64,000 bases of DNA from Phragmites australis. Taxonomy: Eukaryota; Streptophyta; Magnoliopsida; Poales; Poaceae. A program made the position numbers and the translations under genes. The stretch is from the NCBI RefSeq assembly GCF_958298935.1, contig NC_084924.1:7378001-7442000 (forward strand), given 5' to 3'. A model generated the notes under the pieces. The model was not told where the DNA came from, ran no database searches, and saw nothing but the letters and a program-made list of their open reading frames with translations. Positions 23,261-37,123 of this stretch are shown piece by piece. Numbering within the stretch: the first letter of the stretch is position 1; each line of letters starts with the position of its first letter.

Positions 23261-25347
23261 CAAGATCAAGTCAGGTTGATTTGGAGGCAACCAGAGAAAC
23301 AAAAGTTACATATATATTCACCGACATGGAAAGCACAAGGATTTCGTACCAGCAATTGTTGTGTCTCCCCCCATGGCCTTGAACCTCCTCTGTTCTGAGC
23401 AATATCTTCAGATTTAAATCTTGATGATTGGGCTTTCATTCTCTTTTCCTTGTACTCATCAGTGGTCCAATAGTTGGAGAGTTTGGCCCAAACTTCCTTA
23501 CCGCACCAATCAAGCTTACATGTTAAGTATTGTTCTTCTGTAAGTTCTATGGTCCATGCTCGCTTGTCATCGCAATCCTCTTTGTTTTTGGAAAAGAAGA
23601 ATTTGACAGCATCGAGACAGAATTGATACATCATATTAGATATTGTTTTAACTAGATAGGTATCTAAATTATGGTCAGCTTTTCTCATATCTTGTCGCCT
23701 AACTGAGAACAAACTCTGCACATGTGAAAAATTCCCGGGTCAGATATGTTCACTCAAATTTTAGAATCGAAAAGGTACAAGCTTGTTAGTTTTCTTACCT
23801 AGAATTCATGCTTAACTAGTCTAGCATGTGATATTCCATGTTCATTCTTTTTCTAAAAATAATCGCTCCATAAAAATACCAGACGTGTATCAATAACTCT
23901 ACCTTCCTCATCATGGATCTAGATAACACCTGGGTATAGCCGTTTGAGGATTACTCCAAGCTACAAGCCATACTTGTAGTCTTTAGGGTTGTGATTGGCA
24001 TAGATGAACTGACTGTTAGCATAAAAACTTAAAATGTTAGTTTGCAATTTTAGTAGCAGAAAGAGTTGATAGAAACATAAGGAAAGAGCTCAAATTGATA
24101 GCACAACACATAAACACGCAGGGTTATTTTAGCATCATGCCAATATAGAAAAGTGGAGTAAGCATCCAAATCAATTCTGATAAGATACACTTTGGAATTA
24201 TCTTGTAGAAAAGGTTGTCATGAAAGGCTATTTTGCTTACTTTTAGGTGTTTTCTTAGCTTCTTAGAGCATATACAATGGTGGTGTCTATAAGCCTATAT
24301 CTAAGTTAGCAACAACCCTAATGATCTCTTCAGTAAGTTGTCTCTTAAGTTTCTCTCTACATAACCCATAATATCTTTTAAGCTGTCCCTTGGTTTGCTT
24401 CTATGTGAAAGTACTGTCTATTTCTTCTGATATAAAGACATACATGTCTTTTACAGGTTCTTGATAAAAGGTGCAGATGCTCACATAAAGGCATCATGAT
24501 AAATTCATGCTTGAAAGATGCTAAGAAAAGATGCTTCGAATATCCATTGCACAAGTCCACAAGAACTTCTACCCTTTTGGCTTAAAATAAAATAAAATAA
24601 AAGCTCTAGGCACCTTTGGAATGCACCAATAGAAAAACACTAGTAGGGCAAAACACAAGATTTTGGCAACGATGTTAATGCTATCCAAACAATGATGTAC
24701 AAATGTAGAAATGACAGAGAAGTAATGATATGCAGAGAAACTTATAATCTGTGCAATTTAGCTTACTACTTGTATACAAAACTGGCCGAACAAACATCAA
24801 TTTTGTAACAGACATAACATAAAGTAAGCCTTGCATACAAAAATGACCGAACAAACAACAATTTTGAGCTACATATATATACTTACCTAGAACCCTTAGG
24901 AATTAGCTGAACCTTACCATCACGTGGAGGTAATCTCAGTTGTGTCCTACACCTCTTCCCTCTCCCTCTTTTTATAGGATCCTCGTTGGCCCGTGTAGTA
25001 CCAATAGCACCATCATTTGAGTCATCACCACCAGCACAACTGCTCAATTGGGAGCTAACACCATTAGTACCAACTCTTTGAGAGTCAACATTGTCAGCAT
25101 CGCTCCTTTGGGAGCTCCCACCAATGGTTGCACGTAGGTTACCCGCAAGTTTTTGTGTGTCAAAGGCCCTGCCTTACATCTCCTGCATTACCAAAAAATT
25201 ATAAGTTCATTGCAAAGAAAAGATTCAACACATTTAGTTCCAGAGAAATGACAAGAAAAGATTCAGGACATATAAATAAAGTTTGGAGGAAATTTAGAGC
25301 ATTATATACATACAACACATTTTTATTTCCTTATAAGACAATATAAG

Positions 25348-28300
25348 TCAAAAATCATTTGGGTCATAAGGTGGGTGTCTAGGCTGATCATTTTGATCCT
25401 CTTCATCATCTTCATCAGTGTCTTGATCATCCATATCCTCTTCATCTGCAGCTTCAGTATTCAATTTGGATAGAAATTTTAAATCCTTTGGATTTGTTAT
25501 CTCATTTGAGATAAGTGAAATTATATTGTCTAGATCCATCCCTAAGTCAATGACAAAAGTTCTCGGCAGCCCATCCTCTTGATCGAATGATATTTCTTGT
25601 GGGCCCATTAGGAGGATTTGAATCATCAATGATGTCATTTGAAGGAATATAGCTGCGCAGAGAAACATGATATGCAATCTACCATTCCGTTAGATCTGTT
25701 TTGTCCGTACATGCGTAAGGCAAATAATAAACATGTTTAACTTGACTTGCCATGATAGATGGTTCAAACACTGAAAGCCTAAAAGTATGCTTAATCTCCA
25801 CCAACCCTAACTTCTCAGTATGCCTAGTTCCATTTGGTGTTGGATCAAACAATAACAATAAATAAAACCATCTCTAGTTGAAAGCTTGCTTCCCATTTTA
25901 TTCTTATGATATCCTTAATAACACCATAATACTTCAGCTCATTGTTGTTATCAGCAAGGCAAGATACACAAACAACACTATTAACCGTTGTTAACAATGA
26001 TTTAGTTCTCTCAGATGCCTCTGAACGAAATCTATACCCATTCACATAATAGCATCCATAGTTGGTTACTATTATGTGAAAACCATAAGATATTTCACGC
26101 AAGGCATTATCAAAACTACACAACTTCATGCACTGCAAGTTCAAAATAGTATAATATGTTAGTTCTTGGAGTATTCAGTGGCTACTTTACTTTAATGTGA
26201 AAATTTTCAGCAACATAATTGTTCTTTGCCCGTATTTCCCACGACTATTCCTCCACCCATGCAACCATAAGTCCCAAAGCTGCTTAGGTTTTACTTTAAT
26301 TCGGCTCTTCCATTGTTCCTTCTCAAATTTTCTAAGGGAACAAAATAAGTTAGCATACTGCCAACAAATTATATGGAAAATAAATTAGAGTTTGTAGATT
26401 CAATGTGTGCATACTTGAAGAATCTGTCCATCTCTGGCATGTTTGTCAAAATATATAGAAAAGCAGCCCCATACCCTTCCGTTGAGAGCTCGCGAACACC
26501 TCGAGGGCTAATGCACCAACCAGGGCATTGAAAGATTTCAAGGTTGCATGAACTTTGGAAGGTAGAAGCACCATCATCATATTGAGGAATCTTATTTCTA
26601 ATTGACCAAACTTGGGGCTTAAAAAAGAGATAAAGGTAATTTGTGACCTCCTTAACTAATTCAGCATTAACAATGCAACCCTCAACATGAGCTTTATTTC
26701 ATACTTTCTTTCTAAGCTTTTGTATTTTCCTATATGAACCAAACAAAGAATGAAGAGAAGAATAGTATAGAATAAAACATAATATATTGTTTCTATTTTT
26801 ACCTCTCATGTGGATAGTTCCAACGGGATTGAACAGGGAAGATGAATGATTAGATGTTGCATAGGGTTGAAGAACCCAAGTAAATATCTTCTCCATTTTG
26901 CAGAGAAGAACAACAATCTGTTGTTCTAGCCAGCATATGGTATCCTTGTTCAACTCTTTGGCACACAACTGCTGGTAGAAGAAGCTAAGCTCAGCCAAAT
27001 AAACCCATTTGTTTTCCGGAAGAAAGCCACAGAATGCAACGGGGAGTAAGCGTTCCATGAAGATGTGGTAATCGTGACTCTTTAGGTCAAAGATATTCTT
27101 TTGCAACAAGTTAACCCCCCTCCTAATATTGGCTGAATAGCCATTAGGAAACTTGAGTTCTTGAAACCATTTAAGAATTTTCGGCTTGTCATTCTTATCA
27201 ATGACAAATGGGGCCCATGGCTTGTCCCACTTGCCATTTTCCTTCAGCTTCAAATGTAGTGCCGGACGATTGCATATCTCAACTAGATCTTCCCTCGCCT
27301 TCGCATTGTCTTTAGTCTTATTAGGTATGTCAAAGTATGTGTTCCATATAGCTTCAGCTACATTTATCTCATTGTGCATCACATCAATGTTGTGTGGCAA
27401 CAACAACTTAAGAAAGTACGGAAGCTGCCAAAAACAACTAACATGGGTCCAATTGTGCACTTTACCAAAGTTTCTTGTGTCACCTATGAGTGTATTCATT
27501 TTTGCAAATATTTCCTCCCCTGTTACATGCCTTAGAGCCTCATCAAGCACCACTGTGTTCTTTCGGAATGCATTAGCTTGAAATCTAAATTCATGGCCTC
27601 TAGGTAAGAAGCGCTTATGGCAATCAAACCAGTAAGCCTTGTGACCATAACGAAGAGTGAATGCTATGTTATCACACAAGCATACTGGGCACACAAACTT
27701 ACCATGAGTGCTCCATCCAGCAAAGTTATCATAAGCATGAAAATCATGAACTGGCCACAGATAGGCTGCTCGCATTATAAAGTTTTGCTTGAGTGAAGCA
27801 TCCCATGTTTCTACCCCTCCCACAACCTCATTAGTTCATCAACTAAAGGTTGCATTAGAATGTTTAGTTTCTTTCTAGGATGTTCAGGATCCGGTACCAC
27901 AAGGGTAAGGAATATGTACTCTGACTTCATAATCGTGATTGGTGGAAAATTCAATAGAGTAACAAACACTTAAACTGAAGGGTGTGAAACCATCTGTTGT
28001 GAAAGCAAGCTGCACATTTCTACCGTCACTAGCGAAGTATGGAAAGTCTTTATCAAATTATTGCCACGTTTCTCCATCATATGGGTGCACCATCTTACCA
28101 AATGCGGACCGCTTGTGAGACCGCATTAGCTTTGCCATCTCCGCATGTGCATATAACCTTTGTAGTCTATTTGTGATGGGAAGGTACCACAGCACTTTAC
28201 GTGAGACTTGATTATGGCCATCCTCATAACGAGAGGTACAACAAACATTACACTTGTCTTTATTTTCATTATCTTTATAGTAAAGCATGCAATTGTTATA

Positions 28301-28940
28301 ACATACATTAATTTTGATATATAGCATACCAAGGCCCTCTAAGAGTTTCTTTGACTGGTAGAAGTTCTTGGGCAACTTAGATTCCAGAGATAAAAGTTAA
28401 TGGATTAAATTCAAGTTCGCTTCAAAGTGTGCAATTCACATATTGTATTGTGATTTCAAAGCGAGTAAGCTGCTATAGCAGACATAGATGAGGGTGTTGT
28501 GTTCTCATGGACCGATTGATCAACACTATCAACCATCCTATAAAAGGCTTAAGCAGACTCTGTTGGCTCCTCATCGATTGACGGTGAATGGTTGTCGCTA
28601 AGTTCAACCAACATATCATCAATGCGGTCAGTTTCTCCAAATCCCTCATCGTGTCCACCTTCAAAATGACTATCAACAAGTATCTTGCCATGTGTCGTCC
28701 ATGTTGCATAGTCATCCTTAAACCAAATTTACACAAATGCATCTATATCATAAACCTTTTATGCATAACAAAGTTCCGGCACATAGAGCTTGGATACTTA
28801 ATAGTTCCACCAACAACTAGATTAGGCATTGAGAACACACGATCTAAGAATTGGATGGTGTTTTCAATCCAATCATTAGACAGAGCCTGCCCACGAGACC
28901 AACCAGCATACTTCCAATCACGGTCTACCATTACTTTATT
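25348..28940 (-). pseudogene. TNP2-type CACTA transposase, degenerate
   Basis: Catalytic transposase family of plant CACTA elements (Transposase_21). In order on the minus strand: an N-terminal segment from about 28931 (DRDWKYAGWSRG, then a P-S-S-M-C-R-N zinc-like motif), an acidic linker with a stop (about 28690-28560), the region 28375-28058 (MLYYKDNENKDKCNVC, then WYLPITNRLQRLYAH), and a long open stretch 27823-26699 with the core (CPVCLCDNIAFTLRYGHKAY, HNWTHVSCFWQLPYFLKLLL, PHNIDVMHNEINVAE). Then come a DUF4218-like part 26700-26405 (KAHVEGCIVNAELVKEVTNY) and a DUF4216-like part 26144-25845 (GYRFRSEASER, then YYGVIKDIIRI). The acidic C-terminus ends at 25348. Several internal stops and frame changes between 28.7 and 27.8 kb make it non-functional. 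Confidence 0.85.
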
Positions 28941-29000
28941 CTATTTTTAAAAAAGATGAGCAATATCATTCACTCATTTTGTATGATTGCTCAAATAATT

Positions 29001-29005
29001 ATAAC
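29001..29005 (+). repeat. Target-site duplication of the chromovirus, left copy
   Basis: ATAAC immediately before TGTGAGGAAC, repeated at 48880-48884 immediately after the other LTR end. Confidence 0.9.
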
Positions 29006-32000
29006 TGTGAGGAACCGTCTAAACAGTATTCTAATTAATTATTAGGAGGATCATTATTCATAATTCAACCTCGACGATTAACTAGAATCCTGTTCCAGTA
29101 GTCCCAGCACGTGTTTTGTGCCCAAGGATCGGAACACATGCCTCCAACATAGTACATCACAACATAGCTCAATACAGAGCAAGTAATAAATATTTATATT
29201 ACAAATATTAAGCATGCAATTGATTCCAACAATTTATTACAAAAGAGAGCTAGGAGGAGACAAAAATCCCTCAACTACTAACTATCCAAAGATCTACGCA
29301 GCGGAAAGAATAAACTAGACAACAAAAGAGAGTGGAGCCACGTGTCCGTAGGCTCCACTCCAAAAGCTCGAGCTTCGGAGTAAGATGCCCTACTCCTGCC
29401 CGCCACCCTGATCGGTAGGCACAAAGTAGTCGAACACCGCCCCCTCCTCGCCAACCTGTGAACCTGCATCAACTTAAGAGCAGCACCCTGAGTACGAAAG
29501 TACTCGTAAGACTTACATAATATGGGTATATAATATCCCGACTCCAATGATTATGCATTGAGCTGTTAGCAAGAATATAAACATGCGGTTAAGTTAATTA
29601 AAGCGATAAACAACCTAGACATATGTGTGAGCAACTAACTTAACCAACATATATGAAATTACCCTGCAACTACCAACTGATCATATGAAACTATAACCAA
29701 CAATAGTATCAATGTATAACAAGTGCCATCTCGACCACCTCCCACATATCCGAACCACAAACCACGTATCCGAAACTCTACGACCGATGCAGATAAGCAA
29801 TAGCATGCTCATGACCGAGAGCGCGACAGTTCAAACTGTTTATACACCCTGCAGGGGATACTCCTGGACCCACACGACTCGGGGACCATCCGGCTTGTAC
29901 CACCCGCTAAAGTGCACACAAGGGGGTACCCGTGTCAACCTTTCCCAACCAGCCCCAACCGTGTGCGGCATGCATCGCTCGACGCGGCGGTACTAGAACT
30001 ACTCCCGGAGCAAACTAGTACCACTTACAAGCCCGTCCGCTCATATTGTCGATGTTCAGGCCCCAAAGCCACAGCTGCGAAGGTATTCATCTCGCCTTAC
30101 CATTAGATCGGCATGTGGTGAGTAAGGAAAGTGATAAAGCCGACTACACCGATGATCGGTACTTAACCGGTGCAAAGCGATCTATGGTGTTCGGTTTCCT
30201 CTACCGACCTGCCCAGGGGAACTCCACATCCGGACAGGACAAACACCTCCTAGAACTGCTCACATCGCACCTCATACTCACCACTCAACCAACCAACACC
30301 AACAACCCAACACAATAACCATTGTGAAAGTAATTTAACCTATAGCTCGCGAATGATGGGACATTCCACCGCTCGACTTCTATCGAGGACCTATGCATTG
30401 CTAAGCATCTCGCATCACTTTTAAGTTAGACCTTATCATGAATAAACCCAGGCTACAAGGATATAGATCAACAATAATTCAAGGTAGAGACAATGCAACC
30501 AACATAGATTCTACCCATAAAAGCCCGACATCGACTTCCTATACATGCAAACCTACACATAAGCATAGTTTACCAATATTTAGACTTTATTCAATTCAAC
30601 TGACAAGGTTCAATATGATAGATGATTGCCTTGATGCACTGGCTCACAAAGGTGGGTACCTCCGGACCGCCCTCGCTCGTCGGGATCGTCGGATCGGCGT
30701 TCTCTAAAAAGAATAATGCGTGCAATGCCATGAGTATGGATGAAATGCAACAATGCATGCCATAAGATGCGCAAAACATGTTAAAAGTGCAAACATGCGA
30801 GATAGAATAAAATTGAGACTCAAACCAATTTGAAAAGTTGCCGAAGTGCGGAACCTCTGGAGTATTCTCCGGAACCTCCGGACATATGCGGACTATCCGC
30901 AAAATTATGCAGAACATCCAGACATTGCGCAACTCGGGCAAACTCTGGACTATCCGGAGAATTCTTCGGATACTCCGGACATATGCGGACCCTCCGGACT
31001 TTTGTCCGGACACTCCGGACCTGGGCTGAAAATGTATTTTCGACGATTCGTCGATCGATTTAACCCCAAACTTGAATCTATGCTACATACTTCTGCGCAT
31101 ATACCATACCAAGGGTTCTAGACTAACTTTGTAGCTTAACCCTAAGAAAATCTTGAATACAATTCAAATTGCCATTTTCCTAGAAAGTGCGGACCCTCTG
31201 CACTTCGATGCGGAACCATTGCACTTTTGCGGACTATCCGCACTTTTATGCGGATACTCCGCATTGCCCAGAACTTCTCTGATTTTAGGGAAAATTTTGT
31301 CAAATCGAATTGCGATCTTTTCCAACTAAAGAGGAACATGTTTGAGATAGTTTATGGAGTCTAGAATTCACTCATCAACCTAGCAACTCGATTCCTAACT
31401 CAAATCTCATCCAAATCCTCATTTTGGTCTAAAACCTCAAAAACTCATGAACTTTGCTAAAACTCGAATTCGATCAACCAAATCATTAATTCTTGCCATG
31501 GGGAGCCTAAGAGACTTACTCAAGATGCTTGTGGAGTTGTGTGACCACCGAGGAATGGAGGAAAAGGAGGGAAATCGAAGAACTCCGGTGTTCCTTGTGC
31601 TTCAACCAAGAACACCAAAAGACATCAAATCCGGTTTGAATCTTTTGAGAAAATGAAAATGAATTGGATGGATGAGTAGCTATGAGCTCTAGAATGCAAT
31701 GGTACCACATGCATACCTTCAATCCCTCTCTTGAGCTCGGATTTTGGAAAAAATGGAGAGAGGGAGTGAGAGCTTGAGTGGGAGGGGGAGCTCCTCCTTG
31801 TGGCCGGTTGAGCACAAGAGTGAGGGTGGGAGCAGGTGGGAGAGAGAGAGGGTAGGTGGGGGCTGCCCACTTGAGTGGTCGGAGGGTGGGGCCACATGTG
31901 GGGCCCATGTACAAGAGAAAGAAGTCTGTTTTGACTGCGAATCCAATTCTTTTCTCTCCCGAATTTCTTTCTCTCATCTAAATAATTTCAAACGAATTGC

Positions 32001-32095
32001 ATTAGTATTCCGAATTATAATTACGCAAAATTAAACATAATACTTAAAAAGCATGATCTTGCTTAATTACGTGATTAAGAATTTAGGACGTGACA
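29006..32095 (-). repeat. Chromovirus LTR, left (3' LTR in element orientation)
   Basis: Begins TGTGAGGAAC and ends GTGACA. It is 3090 bp. It carries a cluster of TCCGGA/TGCGGA-like hexamers at 30840-31030 and 31185-31265. Open frames in it are not genes. The sequence matches the right LTR along its length with many small differences, so the insertion is older than the element nested in it. Confidence 0.92.
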
Positions 32096-32115
32096 AACCT
32101 TCCCCTCTTAAGAGA
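32096..32115 (-). other. Chromovirus polypurine tract
   Basis: On the minus strand AAGAGGGGAAGGTT abuts the LTR start, as required for plus-strand DNA priming. Confidence 0.75.
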
Positions 32116-32284
32116 ATCTCGTCCCGAGATTCGGTACGAGTCGAGGATAGGACAATGAGTCTAGGAACCACGTTGTGAGAGATATCACGCGGGGATATGC
32201 GGAACCTAATGCAATACTTTCATTCACCATAGTGATGAACATAGACATGGAAGAGATTCCAAATGTACAACATTTACACAACGC

Positions 32285-35200
32285 TTACAAGCTCTCAAAA
32301 AGCTCAGGATACTCGGAGCGGATTTTATCCTCACGCTCCCAAGTTGCTTCGTCTTCCGAGTGGTTTCTCCACTGAACCTTGATGAATTTGATAGATTGAC
32401 GCCTTGTCTTGTGCTCCGCTTCATCCAAGACACGGATTGGTCGCTCACAATATGTAAGATCCGGCTGCAACTCTTGAGGTGCAACATCAATGACCTCGGT
32501 TGGAACTCAGAGGTATTTCTTAAGTTGCAACACGTGGAAGACATCATGCACGGTGGAGAGGGATGGAGGCAAGTCCAGTTGATATGCCACCTCTCCACGT
32601 CGAGCAACAATCTGGAATGGTCCCACGTATCAAGGCGCTAACTTGCCTAGAACTTGGAATCGGCGAACACCTTTGAGCGGCGAAACCTTGAGGTATACAT
32701 GATCTCCAATTGCAAACTCGAGGTCTCGGTGGCGACGATCCGCATAGCTCTTTTGCCGGTTTTGAGCTGTGAGAAGACTCCTCCGAACAGTCAGAACATG
32801 ATCTTCAGCCTCTTTGACCAAGTCCGGACCTAGAAAAGCCCGTTCGCCGGATTCAGACCAATTCAGTGGCGTTCGGCATCTCCGGCCATAAAGAGCCTCA
32901 AACGGCGACATCTCAATACTCGCTTGGAAGCTGTTGTTGTAGGAGAACTCTGCGAATGGCAAGCACATGTCCCACCGCTTCCCATAAGTGAGAACACACG
33001 CTCGAAGCATGTCCTCTAGAATCTGATTCACCCTCTCAGTTTGGCCATCGGTCTGAGGGTGGTAAGCGGTGCTGTGGAAAAGTTCAGTTCCCATAGCCTC
33101 ATGAAGGCTTCTCCAGAAATGAGAAGTAAACTGAGTGCCTCGGTCAGAAATGATCTTCTTTGGAATTCCGTGGAGACAAACAATCCGAGTGAGGTATAGC
33201 TCCGTATATTGCTTGACTGAAAATGTGGTCTTGACAAGCAAGAAATGAGCGGACTTCGTCAATCAGTCCACAATGACCCAAATCGAGTCATAGGCTTGAG
33301 AAGTCTTAGGCAACCCAGTAATGAAATACATGTCGATCTCCTCCCACTTTCAAGAGGGAATATGCAAAGGCTGGAGCGTACCGGCCAGCTTGAGATGCTC
33401 GGCCTTCACTCTTTGGCAGACATCACACTTAGCTACATATCGAGCGATGTCTCACTTCATGCGAGTCCACCAAAATCTCGGCTTGAGGTCTTGATACATT
33501 TTTGTGCTTCCCGGATGAATAGAGAGCAATGAATCATGAGCCTCATGGAGAATCTTCTTCCTCAAAGCCTCAACCTTCAGAACCACGAGACGGTTCCCAA
33601 ACCACAGAATGCCTTGCTCATCTTCAGAAAAGCATAAGGCCTGACCGATCTTCATCTTCTCTCAGATTTGGGCAATGCCTTTGTCATCCTTCTTAGCTGC
33701 CTTGATCTCATCCAGAAGAGTGGATTTGATCTCTAGATTGGCAATGAATCCATCCGTGACCATCTCGAGCCCAAGCTGGCGGAACTCATCACAAAGTGTG
33801 GAATTCCCAGGCTCGACCCTAAGACAATGACAATGAGATTTCCGGCTCAAGGCATCGACGACCACATTCGCCTTGCCGGGGTGATAATGCACTTCTAGCT
33901 CGTAGTCCTTAATCAGCTCGAGCCATCTTCACTACCTCATATTCAAATCTGCTTGAGTGAAGATGTACTTCAAACTCTTGTGATCCGTATAGATACGGCA
34001 CAAGTTTCCCAGTAAGTAATGACGCCAAATCTTCAGAGCGTGCATGACAGCAGCAAGCTCTAAGTCATGCGTCGGATAATTCTCCTCATAGCGCTTCAAT
34101 TGACGTGAGGCATAAGCTACGACCCGACCTTCTTGCATAAGAACACAGCCGAGGCCCATGCAAGAAGCATCACAATAGACGTCAAGGCCCCTGTCCACAT
34201 CAGGCTGAGCAAGAACGGGAGCGGTCGTGAGCAGCTTCTTCAAGGTCTGAAAGGTGGACTCACACTCACTTGACCACTCGAACTGGTTGCCCTGCTTCAA
34301 CAATTCGGTCATTGGCTTAGCAATTTTGGAGAAGTCCTCGATAAACCGGCGGTAATAGCCCGCAAGTCCAAGAAAACTCCGGATGTCAGTGACATTCTTG
34401 GGCTGCACCCAATTGAGCACATCCTGCACCTTGCTCGGGTCAACTGCAACATCGTTCTCTGACAAAACATGACCTAGAAAAGCCACCTCCCTGAGCAAAA
34501 ACTCGCATTTGCTAAACTTAGCATAAAGTTGATGGTCTCTGAGCCGGCCAAGAACAATACGGAGGTGCTCAACATGTTCTGCATCGGTCTTGGAGTATAT
34601 AAGAATGTCGTCGATGAAAACCACGACAAACTTATCCAATTCCTCCATGAATACCGTGTTCATCAAGTACATGAAGAATGCCAGCGCATTCGTCAATCCC
34701 AAGGACATGACGGTGAATTCATACAGGCTATATAGTGAGTCGAGAAAGGTGTCTTCGGAATATTCTCCGGTCGGACTTTGATCTGATGATAGCCCAGTCT
34801 CAAGTCAATCTTCGAGAAAACCCGGGCTCCAGTCAATTGATCAAACAGAATATTGATCCTAGGGAGCGGGTACTTGTTCTTCACTGTGACTTCATTCAGC
34901 GGACGGTAATCGACACACATCCGCAGGGTACCATTCTTCTTCTTCACAAAGAGTGCTGAGCATCCCCAAGGCAAGGAGCTCGGACGAATGAACCCCTTCT
35001 CCAACAACTCCTCCAATTGCTTCTTCAGTTTCGCTAATTCATTAGGTGGCATCCGATACGACCTCTTCGAGATTGGCGCCGTTCCGGGCATGAGATCAAT
35101 AGAGAACTCAATTGCTCGGTTTGGCGGCATTCCTCGCAACTCATCCAGAAAGACATCAGGAAATTCCCACACCACAGGAATACTCAACAGATCTATGGCG

Positions 35201-35640
35201 GGGACAACCTTCAGGGCAAAGAGACAATGATTGACACCCTCAAGCTTCAATTGAATTTGGGTGCCGGGCGGACCACTTAGAGTAACTATCCGCTGAGCAC
35301 AATCCATAACAGCTTCATTTTTGGTGAGCCAGTTCATTTTCAAAATGACATCTATCCCCTATGAGCCCATCACCAGCAAGTTTGCACCAAAATGCGTCTC
35401 ATTGATAATGACCGATGCTCTGGGCACACACTGACTCACTAGAATCTTGGCTCCCGAGGTGTCTATAACATATGGCGTAGGAGTGGTACTGACTTTCAGC
35501 CCATGTTGCCAAACGTAACTCATAGCTATGAAGGAATGAGAAGCCTTTGAACCAAACAGAACCAATGCAGGAATGACGACAGAATTGAAACTCATACTCA
35601 ATGTACCCATCAGGACGGTATCACCCTCCTGAACCTCGTC
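32285..35640 (-). pseudogene. Chromovirus pol (protease, RT, RNase H, integrase, chromodomain), degenerate
   Basis: In order on the minus strand: protease about 35610-35360, where the usual DSGA-type active site reads GSKA (VLFGSKASHSFI), so the catalytic Asp is lost; reverse transcriptase 35343-34500 ([20 protein letters not shown], then the [10 protein letters not shown] palm motif); RNase H about 34170-33935 ([11 protein letters not shown], then [10 protein letters not shown]); integrase zinc-binding part 33655-33450 (HEAHDSLLSIHPGSTKM) and core 33262-32630 (ISDRGTQFTSHFW, HSTAYHPQTDGQTERVN); the GPFQIV domain; and a chromodomain about 32480-32285 (FIKVQWRNHSEDEATWE, then EYPELFESL, stop at about 32285). 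Frame changes near 34700 and 33900 and several stops separate the parts. Confidence 0.9.
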
Positions 35641-35691
35641 GGCATTGGTGTGGTGTGCTCGGCCACGCTTGGGAACGTGGGTCGCTTGAGA

Positions 35692-36715
35692 TTACTGTGG
35701 CACAGACTGAGCTGGTGGTGGCCTTGGGGCTGTCACTGTGGCTCCAGACCTCGGGTAGGGGCAATCCCGAGCGTAGTGGCCGACACGGCCGTAGTTGTAG
35801 CACAGGCCGCTGGGACCACCTGTCACGCTCACTTGGGAGCTGACGGGTCTTGTAGGTTGTCCTTGTGGAGCAGAGAAGGCCGGGCGCTGCACTAACCACA
35901 TCGGTGCTGACATGTGAGATGGTGGAGGCTGACTCTCAGTGTGGGCACGATGAGAGCTCCCGCCCATGGAAGGTGAGGGACCCCTCTTGCGTTTCTTCTC
36001 CTCTTTGTGGTTCTTGAGCTTTAACTCCACCGTGAGTGAGGTGCTCACAAGTTTGTTGAAATCGGCGAACTTGTGCGCCGACAACCGGTCTTGCATCTTC
36101 AAATTGAGACTGTTAACGAATCGGTATTGTTTTCGCTCGTCGGTGCTCACTTCATCTTGAGCATATTGTGCAAGGTGGTTGAACTCCTGCACATATTCCA
36201 TCACTGATCAGCCTCCCTGCTTGAGGTCCATGAACTCCCATCGCTTGATCTCCATAAGACCCTTGGGAATGTGGAAATCCCGGAATGCCTGACGGAACTC
36301 CGCCCAAGACAACTGATGATTGGCGGGGTGCATGGCCAAGTAGTTGGACCATCACGCGCCCGCCGGACCTTGAAGCTGATGAGTGGCGAAGAGCTTCCTC
36401 TCATGGTCTTCGCATCTTAGGAGGGCGAGCTTCTGCTTGATAGTCCAGAGCCAGTGTTCGGCGTCTAGAGGATCCTCAACCTGCGTGAAGGTAGGCGGCT
36501 AAGTTCTAAGAAAATCAGAGGAGTCATCTCGGCGCCCTGCCCCACCTCCTCCTTGAGGGGCCGTGTTGCGCACGAGAGCCTCGAGGAGCGCCGTCTGAGC
36601 TTGACGGTTTTGCTCGATTTGCATTAGGACATCCGTCATGCGCGGCAGTGGAGGTGGCGAGGGTTGTTCTCATTAGAACCCTCGAGAAGATCTCCCAAAC
36701 TGCCACGGGTTCTCA
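35692..36715 (-). pseudogene. Chromovirus gag, degenerate
   Basis: Structural protein of the particle. Recognisable from DPLDAEHWLWTIKQKLALL through HPANHQLSWAEFRQAFRDF and MEYVQEFNHLAQYAQDEV to a basic EEKKRKRG stretch and one CCHC-type zinc knuckle. The knuckle reads CYNYGRVGHYARDC: the second Cys is Tyr, which would abolish zinc binding. At least three in-frame stops lie between 36490 and 36205. Confidence 0.88.
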
Positions 36716-37108
36716 TCCTATTGTGGCGATGAGAAGAAAGAGAGGCAAAGGTTAATTCCTGACATAGGCGAAAAATCGAACTCCAACTAATACTATTTTG
36801 CTATGTCAGATCTCGCTGACTTGGATCCGTATATTATATACTGATGAAAATGCATTTGCAAAGGCATGATACAAAATGAGTAATGAAACATAAAAGTATG
36901 CTCGTTTCTGAACTACATGTATCTTTCTCAAATGCATCTCACCCCATCAAGCATCACAACCACATACGTTATACTTAGGGGCATAATATAGCAGATTCAT
37001 ACATACTGACAGGAAAATGCATAAGTAAACTTTAGTTGGTTGCTTAGTGGGTTTGACACACTTATTAAACAACGTTCTAAATATGTTTAGACTACTTAAT
37101 TAAACCAT

Positions 37109-37120
37109 GCTCTGATACCA
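37109..37120 (-). other. Chromovirus primer-binding site
   Basis: On the minus strand TGGTATCAGAGC, 3 nt from the LTR end, complementary to the 3' end of initiator tRNA-Met. It fixes the element's orientation as minus. Confidence 0.9.
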
Positions 37121-37123
37121 CAC

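Larger units (their letters stand above)
20740..25130 (-). pseudogene. Second CACTA gene (Transposase_24 / TNPA-like), degenerate
   Basis: Product would be the accessory, DNA-binding type protein of CACTA elements. Pieces in order on the minus strand: an N-terminal exon about 25130-24893 with a Ser/Asp-rich start and a basic RGRGKRCRTQLRLPPRDGK stretch, ending at a GTAAG donor; an exon about 24010-23850 (NSQFIYANHNPKDYKYG, then LKRLYPGV) with in-frame stops; the Transposase_24-like core at 23720-23340 (WAKLSNYWTTDEYKEKR, then GGSRPWGE); a coiled-coil exon near 21990-21790 (ENEQLKETNEQLKQTNVLL); a short exon 21728-21648; and an acidic Asp/Glu-rich tail about 20976-20790 built of two related repeats. 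Stops in several pieces show it is broken. Exact exon limits are uncertain. Confidence 0.65.
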
